DNA from: Luscinia megarhynchos
Taxonomy: Eukaryota; Chordata; Aves; Passeriformes; Turdidae
Direction of reading: 5' to 3'
Assembly (NCBI GenBank): GCA_034336665.1
Contig: CM067564.1
Span: 47,663,451-47,727,450 of the forward strand
Length of the DNA: 64,000 nt
Part shown: positions 14,601-29,600 of the stretch, one piece after another
Position numbering within the stretch: the first letter of the stretch is position 1
Layout of the letters: each line of letters starts with the position of its first letter
Translations under genes and position numbers: made by a program
The notes under the pieces: model-generated
What the model was told of the DNA's origin: nothing
Seen by the model: the letters and a program-made list of their open reading frames with translations, nothing else
The model's database searches: none

Positions 14601-17600
14601 CTCACTCTTTACATAAATGCACTTGTTTTGCACCCAAGTATAGGTTGTTTTGTTAACAAATCTTTCATATCAAGACTGTTTCACATGAGAACTTGCAAAC
14701 TGTACTTAGAAGAAGTGACAGGCTTGCTTTAATTTAGCAGAGGAAGCTGATTTTATGAGGCCTTTCTTTTATAATTTCTTTACCTCTATGATAATCTGAG
14801 CACCAAACTACAGAGACTGCACACATCCTGCAGAACCCAGAGACATGAAGCCCCTGCAGTCTTTGCTGCAGTACTTCCCTCTACTGTCAATTAACAGTTT
14901 TGAAACAACAATTTTCTCAGCCTGCAATAAACCTTTATGAATCTCTCCTAATGCTCTGAGGCTGTACTTGAAACCTATGAGGATGCAGGTGCCTATAGGA
15001 AATCACTGGGAAAGCAAAGTCTCTTCCACAAGTACTACTGGTATGTCATTCTCCTTACAGACAGGTCTGACAATTTTCACACTGTGTGTTTAGCTCATCT
15101 TGCTGTTTCTCTTGCTGACCTGCTTGCCTTCTGTCCCTGAAGATGTTTTCGTTTACTCTGTGTATAAAATATCAAACATAAAGATCTCCTTTCTTTCAGT
15201 AAGGCATCCTTCAATCTAATACCATTAGCTGTACCATTTCTACAGAAGTGAAAAATTAGTTTTAGCTTTTTCTAGTGATTCAGTGTCCAGTTTAGTCTTA
15301 GATCTAGATTTCAATCAGAATGTTTTTAAGAACTGAGCATGGTTCTGACTCAGGAAAATAATTAAGAGCTGCTTTAGAGAATGACTATTGCAATATTTGT
15401 GTCATTCAGTGCAAATCCCCTGAACTTCCAGCATACACTATTCTTCTCATACATTCTTTTTTCTTTTCTTAATTTACAAAGCCACTTAATCCTCCAGGGG
15501 ATTGCTGATGTCAGACTTCTAGGCCACTAGTTCTTCTTGGAATTTACTGAGGAGTCAACACAGTCACTATTCAGGTTGTCATTTCTTTTTTGACATTAGA
15601 CCAGCTGCACTTAGGGTCAGCCATTAGTGTAAAGTTTTGTGAAATTCCTGTTATTTGTAGGAAAGAAGTGCTGAATACCTTTCAAAAGAATATTACAGCT
15701 TATAGAACTCATTGTATATTTCTTCTTGGTTATAATTTTGAGAGCATGTAAACCATGAGTTTAGATCACACCATAGGGGAATTCTATATTCTGATATTCA
15801 GTTACTGCATAGGGAATTTCAAGGCATGTCAATTAAATAAACACACACTAAAGAAAAAGTTCCTCCTAAAACAGAAGTTGCAACCTTTTATGTGGCTGTT
15901 AGACATATTCATCCCACTGAATTATAGGATTATTCTTAAAATTTGTCCAAGTAGTTGAAATGCTCTAAAATTTTCATATAAAATCTTTGAATGAACAAGC
16001 TTGTTTTCAAATAAAAATTGAAGATTAGAAAACAACTCCATTTAACAAGTAATGAGGACAGTAGTATCCAAGGTTTTTTAAGAACAGATCTGTACAAGAG
16101 GTTTAAAGGTTACTTTGACGACAACAGTTTTAGATATCAACCAGTCTAATTTCAACTGAACTATGTTGCCAGCCCAACTGTTTTCTCCTGAAATTAGTGT
16201 GACTCCTACATTTTTCTGAGAAAATTAACTATTTTCACTTGCACCACGTGATTCCATAAATTAATACACACATTTCTGCTCTCGAAATACATTAAGAGTA
16301 TTTATACTGACAATTTTTTACAACAACTATTACTTCAGAGTTACAGAGATTCTGTATGGTATCTATGATAATTAGAAACATGCAAAAAGTTACAAAAATA
16401 TTTCTATCATAAGAATAAATGATCATAACAATAACAATAGTTACCTATTACCATCATAAAGAAACAATTATAAGAACTACAGAAATTGCCAGAAACTTCC
16501 CTTGCACATTTTCTTACCCAATTTTATTAAGAATTCTCGTTCCAAGTCTTGCACCTGTCTGACAGCTTCTTCCAGAGAATTGCAGAGCTTTATCTTTGGT
16601 CTCAGCAGTTCCAGTGTATCACTGATCATATAGTCTATGTCTATAGGAAAAGGGTGGTCTTTTGTCCAAACATCCAGACTTTTTTTCCACCACACATAGC
16701 GCTAGAATACCAAATATTGAAATCAATTACATGATGTTTATAAACTATTTATGAAGTTTAAAATGTCATTTAAAATGTTTGTACAGTAAAAAATGTGAAA
16801 GCTTTCATGTCACTACTCTCCTACTTCATACAACTATTAGATACTCTGATATCACTAAAACCTGTTTGATAACACTGGATATCACAAACATTAAGAATTA
16901 TAACTACTGTTATAAGTATGAAGATGAACAAAAAAGCCCTGACAAGAAAGTGCCTTCTCAGGGTAAACTCTTTCTACAAGAGATAACCACAAAACCAGTC
17001 AGCTTTCGACTCCTTCCACTAAATATTTTCAAGAAAATGGATTTCCTCAAAAGGCATATTATGAGGAAAGGGGGGGGAAACATCATTAAAAAAAAATCTT
17101 TAGACTGTAGCCAGCTTCAAGTGCCTTATCCAGCTTTGCTTTATAACAAATTCCCATATACCTCTTACAGTGATCTCTGTAAAAAATAAATGCTGACTTA
17201 AAGTGAAACTAACAGTAGAACAGTAAGGTGCTGCAAAAACTGCATCTGAAAATGAAGTATGAGTAACAGAATCTTACTTAAAAGATTACATGCCCAAGAG
17301 GAAGGCTTGCTGAAATTATTAGGTGTAACAAAAATATAATGATATCTTCCCCAAAATATTTATTTCTGCATTTAAAAACCAGACCATATCATACTGCAAG
17401 CAGCTTGGTCTAGTGGGAGGGGACCCTGCCAATGGCAGGGGGGTTTAACAAGTTGATCCTTGAAGAGTCTTCCAACTCAAACCGTTCTGAGATTCATAAC
17501 TTCAAAACATCATTTTACACCTTGCATGCAGATGCGTGATTTGTATCCTTAAGGTTTGAAATAAGTTATCACCTTAATTTTAATTTTTAATATCCCTTGT

Positions 17601-20600
17601 TTTAGTAAAAATTATAGAGAAAAGCAGAAAGAAAGATAAATTAAATCCAGCAAGTTTTAGCATGAATTCCACAGTGTGGAATTCCTCATTTCAGTGTTTA
17701 AACACTCATTATGAAATCTTTTCCCCACTTCATTACATTTATTGAGTCAGAACTTTCTTTGCTGCAACCTGTGCCCATTACCTTTCATCCTTTCACCGTG
17801 CATGCCTGAGAAGTATCTGATTCCTCTTTCTCTGCAAAAATCATTAGCTGAGGACAGCAGCCAAAACAATCTTCTCTTCTTCAAGTCCAGCAAACCCTAA
17901 TGTGAGCACTGAGCATCTCCTGATCATTTTGGCATAACTCAACATAACAAACCAGTTTGAACTAAAACTGCTACCAGACAGACAAGACTCTATAAATTAC
18001 AGTGCTAGAGAACAATGAGATGAATACATACCAGACTGACTTACATTAGCTTGTTAAAGAACTTTACAGATCTGCACAAATTTAGAATACCTGAAAATAT
18101 ACAAGGAAGCAATCAAGTTTTCGCTTGCTGGATCCTCTGTCAAAATACTGCCCACAGGTATCGAGGATGGTACAGACGAGTCTGATTCTGAAAAGGTGTT
18201 CTGGAGGGTCCAGAGGACTAGGACTGCCATCAGGGTTCACACCAAAGGAGGTGAAGGAATACAGAGTTCTAAATATTACAGCTGACTCCACCATTCGATA
18301 ATTGTACAGCTCCCCCAAAAACTTGGCACTGCTGATCCGCCGTTGGTTGAACTTTGGTTGATTAACCTTTGTCAAAAAAGAACAAGAAAACTCACTCTAT
18401 CATGCACACACAACAGAACATTAAAAAATCAAACCAACCCAACCTTTTACAAAGGAAAAAAGTTTATAAAAAGTTGACAGAATGGTTATTTATGGTTAAA
18501 CACAAGACACAAAAATAAACATTAAAAAGTAGCTATGAAAGCTGGTCAGCTAGTATTTATGTTCCAATACATTTAGCATACATTCCATCTTAAATGTATG
18601 ATGCCTTTTCATCACCCAGAGAATTCTTGTAATTGTAACAGCTTTTAAAATATGGACTGGTCTCCAAAGTGACTTGAAGTTGTATAAATCCGTCTACACT
18701 GTCAAAGAATAAATTCTTTGGCCTTACTATGATAAGGGAGGCAAAATAATTGTCTTAAGTAATGTTGTTAATTTGGTTGGGGTTAATTTGTTGGGTTTTT
18801 TTTGGTACAGTTACTCTGGTCATTTAAATAAACCTATACAAAGCAAATAACGGAGATAGAAAAGTCATCAGACAAAAAAAAAAAGAGACTCCAAGGATTT
18901 CTTTCCTTAAGCATAATTATTTTAGTTTCCCTTTCAACACAGTAGATGAGTATAGCTTAGCAAGAATACCAATTGTTTACCTCCATTCCTAGTCGAATAT
19001 CCTCTAGCACTCCATCCACAACATGAATTCCAACATCTTCCTGGTAAAGGACCAACCCTGCTAAGAGGTTGGCTACACAGTGAATACTATTATATTTCAC
19101 ATTCCAGATGTTGATCATACAGCATATAACATAGTCCTTAACTTCTGCATCCTGCCAAGGCAGCTTGCGCATCTGTCTCAGGACCTAAACCAAATTTTAA
19201 AACAAGCTTCACATTTTAGCAGGTAAAATATCAAGATGTTCCCTGCCATACCCCCTCTCTTCTACTTGGGATGAAATCCCTGTTAGCACCTGCAAACAAC
19301 CTAGCTCTCACTTCCAGGCATCCTCCCGTCCTGCAGCGGCAACGGAAGATTTCATGTAGATAACCCAACTGCTGTCCTTGAGCTACTGATCAAGCTGTCC
19401 AAGGCTGTTCCATAACTTCCTTGCTCTTACAGTCTGTATTTAACTGAAGGCTTTGTCCCTTACTCTCCCAACACAATGTACAGAACACAATGATTCTCAT
19501 CTCATTCTCCCTTTGTTCAGGATTTGATGCTGTTGAGCACACAGATCGTTAACTGGCGTTTCTACGTGTTCCAATAAAAGAAATTAAACCACTTTATTCA
19601 TGAATAAAAAAAATGATCCCTCTTCTTTGCAACTGAAAAAACCATAGCCCTCCCCAAATCTTTTCCAAAGTTACAACTAGACCACTTTCAGTAAAAAACT
19701 GTATTAAAGGTTTTGAAAGGATTTACCTTCTCTGTGGTGACCTTGGAGAGATCTTTGTAAAGGAGCTTACGGATATATTCCTGCAAAGGAGGACGTTTTT
19801 TCTTCACAGTTTTTTCAGCTGGAGGGGGATTACAGTAGTAATAGGCATTTTCTACCATTGTAACATAGCGTGCATCAAGATGCATTGCTTGTTTTTTCCT
19901 CATCATTTGTTCCTGGAAACAAATGCAAATGACCGGTTACAGATGCTGACATACCACATTTTCAAGCCAAAGGCTTTTAGAGCTACATCTGGGATACAGT
20001 AAATGTGAAAAGTTGCAGAAAAGTAAGTTAAAAGCTTGGGTAGAGAGAAAACAAGACAAAGTACATATATATATGTGGTCCTGTGTTGCTCTTTCCATGG
20101 TCATTTTTCTTTTGATCCCTATTTTTATAATGGTACACCTGTGGTACAAAAGGTTTTGGAAAAGAATTTAAGATTTAACTCAAAATCTTAATGCTACTTT
20201 TCAGATAAATGGTTCATAAGGCTACTAGGAACTCTGTTTAAAACACTATTTAACTAGATTTTATTTAGCTAAAGTATCTTAATTACTGATGTCCTGGCAC
20301 AAGCACAGTGAATCATCGTAAGACTGGCAACCTACTTTTACATCAGCATGTAACTCCACAGAATTTTTGATGATTTCATATGAATTTCCAAAGGTTTAGA
20401 CAACAGAATTTTCCTTATTCCATGCTCCATTACTGCTATTTACCCAAGCAGAATTGACTGGAAGAGAAACAGTATCTACCATAAAGTAATGTTTCAGGAA
20501 AAATCATACAAGCAAGACTCAACACTAATTACTGTGCTTAATTGTCAGGGTTGTCCTGATTTTCTTCACTTAATGCAATCTTTTCACCATACTTCAATTT

Positions 20601-23600
20601 ATACATGTAAGTTAAAGTTTATTTTGTGGAGTTTAAAAACTTCTTTTATCTAAAAATTCTGTACAAGAACAAAAATAACAGTTCTAAGCTGCTGATTTTT
20701 ACAGAGGATGAGCTTAATTCCATTATTAAATACTTTTTAGTATGCATCTGTTTAATTATATGTATATTGGTGTAAGTCTGTAAGTGATCCTATATATTCT
20801 AAATCACTCTGTGGTGGCTCACCAGGAAGCTGACCCGGGTAAACTTTATTTTGTGGTAGAGGTTGGCTATACAGTAATTTACAAATTCAAAAAGATAAAC
20901 ATGTAACTTCTGTTTCATCCCTACTCACAAACCTTAGGATATCCATTCAAGCAGTCCAGTAAACCAATCAAGAGTTTAAAACTCCTTTGATTATTGCTGA
21001 AAAAGCACTATTTTTCATGCTGGTGGCTTTTCCACTAAACCTGAATCATTTAAAATTTCTTTTACAAAGGCAGACATTTCAGTTCAACTAAAATGTCAAT
21101 GTACTCAAACAGCTCCTTAACCCTGAGTTTCAGCTGCTAATTCAATGAGGAAGGGTAGCTTTGTGTAACATAGTAACCCAACAAATAATGTAAGTTTCCT
21201 CCTGGATTTTAGTCATCAACAGGAAGGTCTCCATCTGACACCAACCCTAAGGCATTTCATTCTTAACCTTTTCCACCACACAAATGGTCTTTCCTCTGGC
21301 TTCCTGTGAGACTGTTCCTTTCCAAATGGGAAATTTCTATCAGTAGCAGCACACTTTCCTACAGACACCTAACAGACACACAGCACTTAACAACTGAGTA
21401 CCTAAATTGTTTTATGTGGGGAAAAAACACTTAGAGCAGAAAATTCCCAAACTGTACCGTGTCATATATGTTAATGTTACCTTTGAAAAAATTTTTCACC
21501 TTTTCTAGATAGATCTAGAGAAAATACATCTTTGCTGCCTTAAAGGCATTCATCATTCTATACTATAAACTGAAAAATGAAGTGGGTCAAAGTGAAAGAG
21601 AACAGAGAAAATGGCAGAGCTTGCAAATAAAATTTAAATCCCCTAAATCTAATTTGTGTATTTTCTTGTTATAAAAAGGTGTATATTATACTTAAAAAAT
21701 AGTTCATGATTAAAATGTTTCTTCCCAGAAGAGACAATATGCACTACCTGAGGTGTCAACATCACTGTAATTTACTGGGTTTTGAGCAGTCCTGAGTGTG
21801 TGTTCTAACTGTAAGTGGATTGTATTAGTCTTAATCTCAATTTACTAAAAATCTTCAGCACTTCAAGAAGCCATTACAATTCTTTTTCAGCTAAGGCATC
21901 AGATGCACAGGTAGGAAAGAGAAATCTTAACACTACACTGTTTGTAGTAGCAAAAACCTTGATACAATTCAGAAGAAAAAAGCAAGACCTGCAGTCCAAA
22001 GTGCTTTAAGCTCATCAGCTACTTTGGGTGCTCGTTTTACTAGGCTAAAATGAAGAGCTACACAAGTAAAGCATTAAAACAGACCACAAACATTAAAGTA
22101 TCCATGTTAAAATATTAAAATTGTTTGGGTTCTTCTTCTTGGTGAGTAGTAAAATCTCTCTGCACGTCGCATACATTGCAGAACCATGTCAGAAGAAAAT
22201 AGGGTGATCATTAGGAAAAAAAAAAAAAAAAGAAGTAATTAATCAAAACATAAGTATCATGAGAATTCCAATTTTGGAAAGCATTTCAGCATGACTGACA
22301 TTTAAACATCAGATTATAACAAGGTACTGAAACTGTTCAGTTCCTCCTTCCCTTTAACACTTGCACTGCTCTGCCCTGCTACTCGTTTCAACAGTTCAAA
22401 CTGGAAATTTTTAATTTCCTGGAAGCACGTTATTGTTACAGGGAATTAATACAGTTCTTCATGAACTGCATTTACTTTGCTACAGCCTCTGCCTGTGCAA
22501 ACAACATCTCCCACAGTTTCAACACCACCAGTAAAAGCAGTCACACCAAGAAGGAAGCCACTGTGTAGCTTAACTTCTGTATATTTATCAACACAAGTGA
22601 TCTGGCCCTAAGGCTTAAGACAATTGTCTAAGTTAAATGATTAAAAATGCATAAGGAAGCTTTTAATACCAAAATTTCAAATATTCTTTCAGCAAGACCA
22701 CAGCAATATAATACAAGAATTTGACATTTTAACTTGATTATGTTACAGGAACATAGATCAAGATGAAGCTGATCTGATTTTAAAGCTCCATTTCAAATAA
22801 TCCAATTCAAATAATTCATTTATCAACTGATCAATCCTAAAGCCAATCTAGTTTTACATTAGTATTTTAAATTACATAAAGGATACTGAAATTGAAAGAT
22901 TTGCCAAGAAGACCATTACTAGAAATAAACATTGTCCTAACAAAAGAAGAATCTCTAAATAATTTGCAAAACCAGGATATGATCACTAAATGTTTCTCTA
23001 GAATAAGTTGCTTAGTGCCACTAAATTTGCAATGTCCTTACAGCACATTTTGCTTCTCAATAAGTAATTTCTCCTTAATTACTTTTAAAATCCATTCTTA
23101 AATATGACTTTCTTCCACACCAGAACAAAGCAACATTGTCTATAATAGGAGGCATGCAGCCTGTTTGGAATCTCATTACAAAATACATCGTCAGCAGTAA
23201 AGATTAGGACCAATAATTATTTAGAGGATCAACAGGCCTTAATTCTACCCATAGGAGTAGATCAGCTTCACAACTGCTTAGATTTTTACCACAAGATTGT
23301 TATCAACTTGCTTTGGGAAAAATCCTTTCCACAGTTCACACTAACTTGTACCATAAGACTATGATCCAATTTGCATAAGACTATTTAAGTCAAAATTAAT
23401 CTCTGTAGGTTTTTTAGGGGAATGCTAGAAGATGCAGCTATTAAGATGGATGCAGAATATAAACCTATTTAACCCATTTTACACCTTAATAAATAGATAT
23501 TCCAATAGATACTCCTTATTTGCAATCTTCCACCTTCTGCTGGCTCCTCAATGCATAAGAAAAGACTACTTATCAAAAACCTTGAGAGGCTTTAAGCCTC

Positions 23601-26600
23601 AGTAATTCAAACTGTGTTTGTGGTTTGTCTTGCACTTCACAGTTAAACCATGTTTAGCATTCATCCAGCAGATTCCAGCAATCCAGCTAACAGTCAGCAT
23701 TTTTGTAGTGCATAACATGAAAAGCAGTCAGTTACAAAAAACAGCTCTGGGATAAGTATTTAATTTTTCCTGACCTCTAAGATTTTTATTAACTATTGAA
23801 AAGTGATAGCAATGAGTAAAATGTATTTTAAGGATAATGGAACAGGGTTTTCAAGGGAAAAATACTTGACTATGGAAAGGAATATATTTCACAATACAAC
23901 CCATCAGCTGGCAACCCTTTAGAAAATTGAGATTCAAACCTTTCAAGATACAAAGTACACTGCTACAAAAAGCAAGAGCCAAAGAACTGGCAGTTAATTT
24001 GCCCATCTCTTTCCTCTCATGACTGTACCACCTCAACAGATATTCAAAGAGGTTCAGAAAAAACCGGTATTTTTGTGGAAAAGAAACTATTCAACAATAT
24101 ACCCAAGTATGCAACTGCTTCTCCATTAACTAGAGCACGAGAAGGGAGACTAATGGTTTAAGAGAAAATTAATCTATCCTTGAAGGTCTTCTTTAACCAT
24201 GCCTGAGTAGGTCTCCTGCCTTGGACACAGAGTTTTAGGATTGTCTCCCAAATCAGAAAATGTATTATTCAGTTCTCATTATTTTTTATTCAATTCTTTT
24301 TATTTTTTGTTCAGTTCTTGTTATTTTTAAGTCTTTGACAATACTTCTACAGACTTATAGATCTCAACTCTAATCTTATTTTAATTCCCAATCTCTGTTT
24401 CTAAAACTGCTTTTCTTAGAGTCTTCATAAAGTGTTTTTTTTTCCTCTCCACATTTAGAACCGCAGATCAGTATACAGGGCATAGGAACCACCTCTAGCA
24501 CAAATGTCTTCACTTCCAGTTGAAATTATGTCTGGCTACTATTCTTCCCCTCAAACACTATTTCAAGCATGTTCAGGTACAGCTACAATTTTCTTTCAAT
24601 CTTACCCTCTGGGTTTGCCTGTCTCTGTTACTGGCAGTTCAAAAGCAGTTGCTTTTTACTTCAGAAATTGAATTATCTTTTTACATTTCCTTTCAAGTCA
24701 TGAAGAGATTTTTCGGCCAACTGGAGTTTATAAAATAATTTCAAAAAGAAGTAACTGCTTTAAGTCAGGACATGACGACCTCTCCCATAAGACAAGAAGT
24801 TTTCTCTTACCAAAAGAACACTGGTTCTTAAGTGAGATTCTGGTGATCTGAAGAGGAATCTTCCACAGGTTTCCAGCAAGGTACATGCCATTTCAATATG
24901 GTGATGAGAGAAGTCTGACAGAAGCATCTGGTATGTATTTATATAAAAGCACAGCTTGTTAAACACCATTTTCAGCTGCAGAAAACATTAAGTTATATCT
25001 AGCAGACTGGACACTATGCTAGTGTTCTAAATTCTTTATGGAATAAATGCAAAAGGATTTCACTGATCCATTAGGATGTTAGGATTGGCAAGGCCCTGGC
25101 AGAGGTTGCCTATCCCTGGAAGTATTCGAGGCCAGGTTGGATGGAGCTCTGAGCAACCAGGTCTAGGAGGAAAGTGTCCCTGTCCAAGACAGGGGGGTGG
25201 AACCAGGTGATCTTTATAGTCCCATCCAACCCAAACCATTTTATAAATATTTAAAAGATAAATCTCATTTTAAAATTCTTCTAAGAACAGTCTATAGACT
25301 CCAAATTTAGGCTTCAGAATAACAAGATGTTTTGAAAGACCAGCATAAAAACCCCACCCAAATCACCCAATAATACTGCACAAGGGCACAGTAACCTTAG
25401 AGCACACCTAACTACACTGTTTTAAGTTAAGCATAACGATAATTAACACAGCTTTGCATTTTATAGACAAGAGAGGTGAAATTTTGAGTGATTATGTTTT
25501 CTCTAGGAATTCAGCTTTGATATCTAACAAGTCAATAAATAGAAACTATTCATATAGAAAGTGATGTTAAGCTGTGAGTCTCAAGCATCTTTTATTAAAG
25601 GCACATTTATTTTTTAAAATCTATTTTTAATTTTGGTCTTGACATCAAGGTTTGAATGCTTATCAGGATGCAAAGTGAGATGATGTGCCTAGAGATTAAG
25701 GCTTTCCAGAAATGTTTTGTTCCTCAACAAACAAAAGCACCTGCTAAAATGGCATAAAAGCCTCCCCTTGCATCACTGAAATGCTTTTTCCCTCCAGTCC
25801 TTCTCCCTTACTGTTATTTTCTCCATAAAAATATTAATTGAAATCAACATTATGGAAGTTGTGCAATATACAGCAGATTAATAAGTAGCAATGTCTGCCA
25901 TGTTGACAAAGAAAATGATCAGCAATTTGGTTATGTCCAAATGTGGAAGTTTATTTTAATATATTCCTCCCATTAGAAGAGATAAAACATTCTAACTTCT
26001 ATAGCAGCTGTAAAAGTCTCCTCACACACAGCAGCCACAGACATCAGGGTTTAAAACACTCCATGTAATGAATTCAGGTAACATCAGCAGCAGGTAAATG
26101 AAGGGGAATAGGATGGGGATGCATTATCAGCATACAAAGGAGTACAGGACTATCACAACACCAACCTTTAGACAGTGGAGAGTATCGTTCTTGGAGAACA
26201 TCTTGAACTTGGTAAGCTCACCAATAAATCTCACAGTTTTATTCTTTGTTTCAATGTTGATCTGGTCCTTTTTTCTTACCTAAAAAAGAACCAAAAATTG
26301 ATTATAGGCTCTCAAAAATATCCACTTCTTCTTCTAAATTACTTTGACCTGAACATGTACAAAATACACTTGGGAATTCAGCAGCGTTTGGTATTGGTTT
26401 GGTTCCTCCAGCTCCACCTTTACTTCTCATTGGGTTTCCTAAAACTTTCCCTACAACTTTGTTTCTTGAAAAGATTTTCAATTCTTTACCCCATCTCTCC
26501 AACCCCCAAAGCAATTAATTCCTCTAACATACCTACACACATAGATCCTCCTCCTTTGCCACAGTGAAATAGTGATAAAGTATTTCAGGGTCTGTATTTT

Positions 26601-29600
26601 CAGAATCAGTAAGAAGTTTCTATGTGAATTGGGACTTTAAGTAAGTCTGAGCAATTAATACACATTTTTAATGTCAATATTAGAAAAAAAATTGAAATCT
26701 GTGCCACAAAACTCAGAAAATGGTGCTGGAATCATCACCGTGCACCATAACAAGATTGATTACAACACTTAAAAGCGAAGGAAACAATACTGAAAAATAC
26801 ATTTGTGTGGAAAATTTTGACAGATGAAAATTACAAAATTTAATTTGAATTAAATCCTATATGGTAATAGCGATCACTACAACAGTAGCCTCATAGTGGG
26901 AAATGTCCCATTTTAAAAGCAAATTATTAATTTACAAAAAACTCTTAACACAGATGGAGCAGAGTTCCTAATTTTTGTAACTTCTGTTGTAACTGTTGCA
27001 CATTTATATAAATACGTAAGTATATATGAAAAGCTGCAAAAGCAAAACTTCTCTTCTACAAGGACTTACAGAGTTACAAAAAATTCTCTTCGTTTTTTCT
27101 AGAACTGCTGAGTTGACAGAAAAATATTCACTGAATTTTAGAAGTAGTATCTACACAACACAAAATGTGTTTTTACCACAAAGGGCGACTTATGAGATTG
27201 GTTAATCTGGTTTTAGTAAAAAACTAATTCACTAAAACATACATGGAATCTGAAATCCCCTTTCAGCATGGAACACAGATCCTCTGCTACGTCAGACATA
27301 CAGGGATGCAGTGTGGCAACCAGTCTTGCATAAAATGGTAGCAAATCCAATCTGCAAACAAAGGAGAGGATAAAATAGACAATTTATAGACAAATATTTA
27401 TTTATGTGTACAAATATGGGTACCATTTTACTTGTGAAAAAAGTCAATGCACTGACAGAACTACATACATGCAATTTTTTGGCCCGCTTCAGAATGCAAT
27501 ATCATTTAAAAATAATACAAAAAAGTAAACTACCATATCCTGTTGGAATACTTCACAGTTATTTTTAACTTCTGCCACAGGTAAAATGCTGAATACCATC
27601 AACTACAGAATTTGACCTTCAATAAATTACCAAACAGAAAGAAAATTCAGATCCATCTCAACATGCAAAAAAGATTCTTACAGAAAAGGCCATGGGTTAT
27701 GGCAAGGTATTAATATTTTTTTCTGAAAAGCAATAGACATAACCAGGAAGACAGAGACTATCTTTACTTGTAAGGTGGGAATGAATGTAGTAGTTATTAC
27801 AAAAACAAAGCTGAGCAGATGTGATGTGGCCACCCTCCTCCCAAAAACTCTGCTGACACTCCCACAAATGGCAATATTTCCAAGTTTTCTACAGAATTTC
27901 CTTATTTCCTTCTCTCATCTTAATTACATGCCTTCACACCCACTTCCTTTGCACATTTATGCAAACCAGCTGTGTATATATCAGTTTTAAATGCCGAGAA
28001 ACTAACTGCACTCTGAGGCCTCATAATATCATTTAACAAGCTGAAGGAAGTATTTTCAGATTATTTTCAGAATGTTGAGTTAATGCAGTAAACAGATGAA
28101 CTCTAGAACAAGCCAAAGTAATTGGAGAGGAATATCCTAAATTTGCATGCTTCTAGTGAGAAATTGCCTGTAAGGGAAAATTGCATCTTGAGTTTACACT
28201 TTATGAGGGATTAAGGCTTTCCCTGCTCAGGAAAGGAAAAGAAAAAATATGCTGACAAAAAAAATGCAGCACAGTTGATACACAGAGCTTGTGCTGGCAC
28301 AAAGCATCAAGACAAAACAAACACAAGCCATCACAACTGCCTCCTTTCTCCTTTCTGCTTCTATGTCACTGGAGCTCATTTCCAAGACATTTAATACCTA
28401 CTTACAGAAAAAAAGACAATTATGTATTTAAATTGTGGGTTAGAAGCATCAGAATATACTCCCCTCCAAAAATCATAACCAGGCAGCTTCCTGATAACAC
28501 ACAAGACTCCTGGTGAAACATTGTGGTTACCTCAGTTACCTATTTAACAGTTTTTATCTCTTTTGTTAATCAATAACTGAAGCAGTATTTACATTTTTCA
28601 AGCTGGTTGGAACACGCAGTCAAGGCTGACTACCCACAGCAAATTACTACCATGTTATTAAGCATGTAGCCATTAACTTTGAGAGAAGTGAAAGTCTCAC
28701 TACTTCACACTCACCCACAAAAGCTAAACTAAGAGAGGACTATGGCTGAACTAAGAGGGTGCATTTAACTGAGGGGATTTCTGTTTGGCAATTCTTTTAG
28801 GACAAATACCAGAAAGTTTTATTCTGGTGTCAACAAGCACCTGCCTGCTGAGAGCTAATAATTTCATCTCTGTAAACTGAGTATACCTGGGGGAAAATTA
28901 GTGTCTTAGAGCACATTGTTGTTATTCTCTTGCAGGATACAAAAGGTTTCTTCATCAGGAAGCATACTAAGACTGGGTATTTCTAAATAGGTGAAATATA
29001 ATAAGGAAAAGCCTTGGGTTAATTATGCTGAAATTGGCAATCAGATATTGAGTTAGTTCCCTCTCAGAGGAGACATAAATTCATGTTCAGCAGTGGAGAC
29101 ATTCCAGTATCAGTGGCACCATCTACTGGTACATGCTCTGCTTTGTTCTCTCCAAAAGCATTTCTTTCTCTTGGGAAGGGGGGAATAACTTAACTAAACC
29201 CCCACAAACCCCACAGTATTGCCTTCTCTTCCTGCTGTTCTGATTAGGAAGTAAGATCTGGCATCAGGGATGAGTCAGTCACTGCCTGAAGTCCATGTTA
29301 AGCATGCTGAATATTCACCACCACAGCAAAAAGCACCACTTCTGACCATTGTCATTTAGACCACATACCATGGACTGAAATCTAGTCACTGTGGATCTCA
29401 GGCTCACATGAGCTACACATCAGTAAAACATCTAAGAGCATATCTTTTTTCCTACCATTTTAAATATAGGTTTATTTAAAAAATCCCAAACAAACAAAAC
29501 CAAACATAAACCAACTTACAGAAAAACTTTTCTCAAAGTCCTAATTGCAATCTCTCTAAAATGGATGCACCCAAAATTCTATGCCCAGGAAGAGCAAAGG

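Larger units (their letters stand above)
19913..24810 (-). other. UPF2: UPF2 intron 11; no other gene seen
   Basis: About 4.9 kb of AT-rich intron. It has a poly-A run at 22216-22231 and a 21-bp triplicate near 24268. No additional exon or RNA gene was recognised. Confidence 0.6.

Noticed and set aside
14322..14732. 136-codon open frame in UPF2 intron 15
   Set aside because: No domain; AT-rich, Cys/Phe/Leu-heavy composition typical of random frames in intron sequence.
16779..17189. 136-codon open frame in UPF2 intron 14
   Set aside because: No recognisable motif, no splice context, and composition like the surrounding intron.
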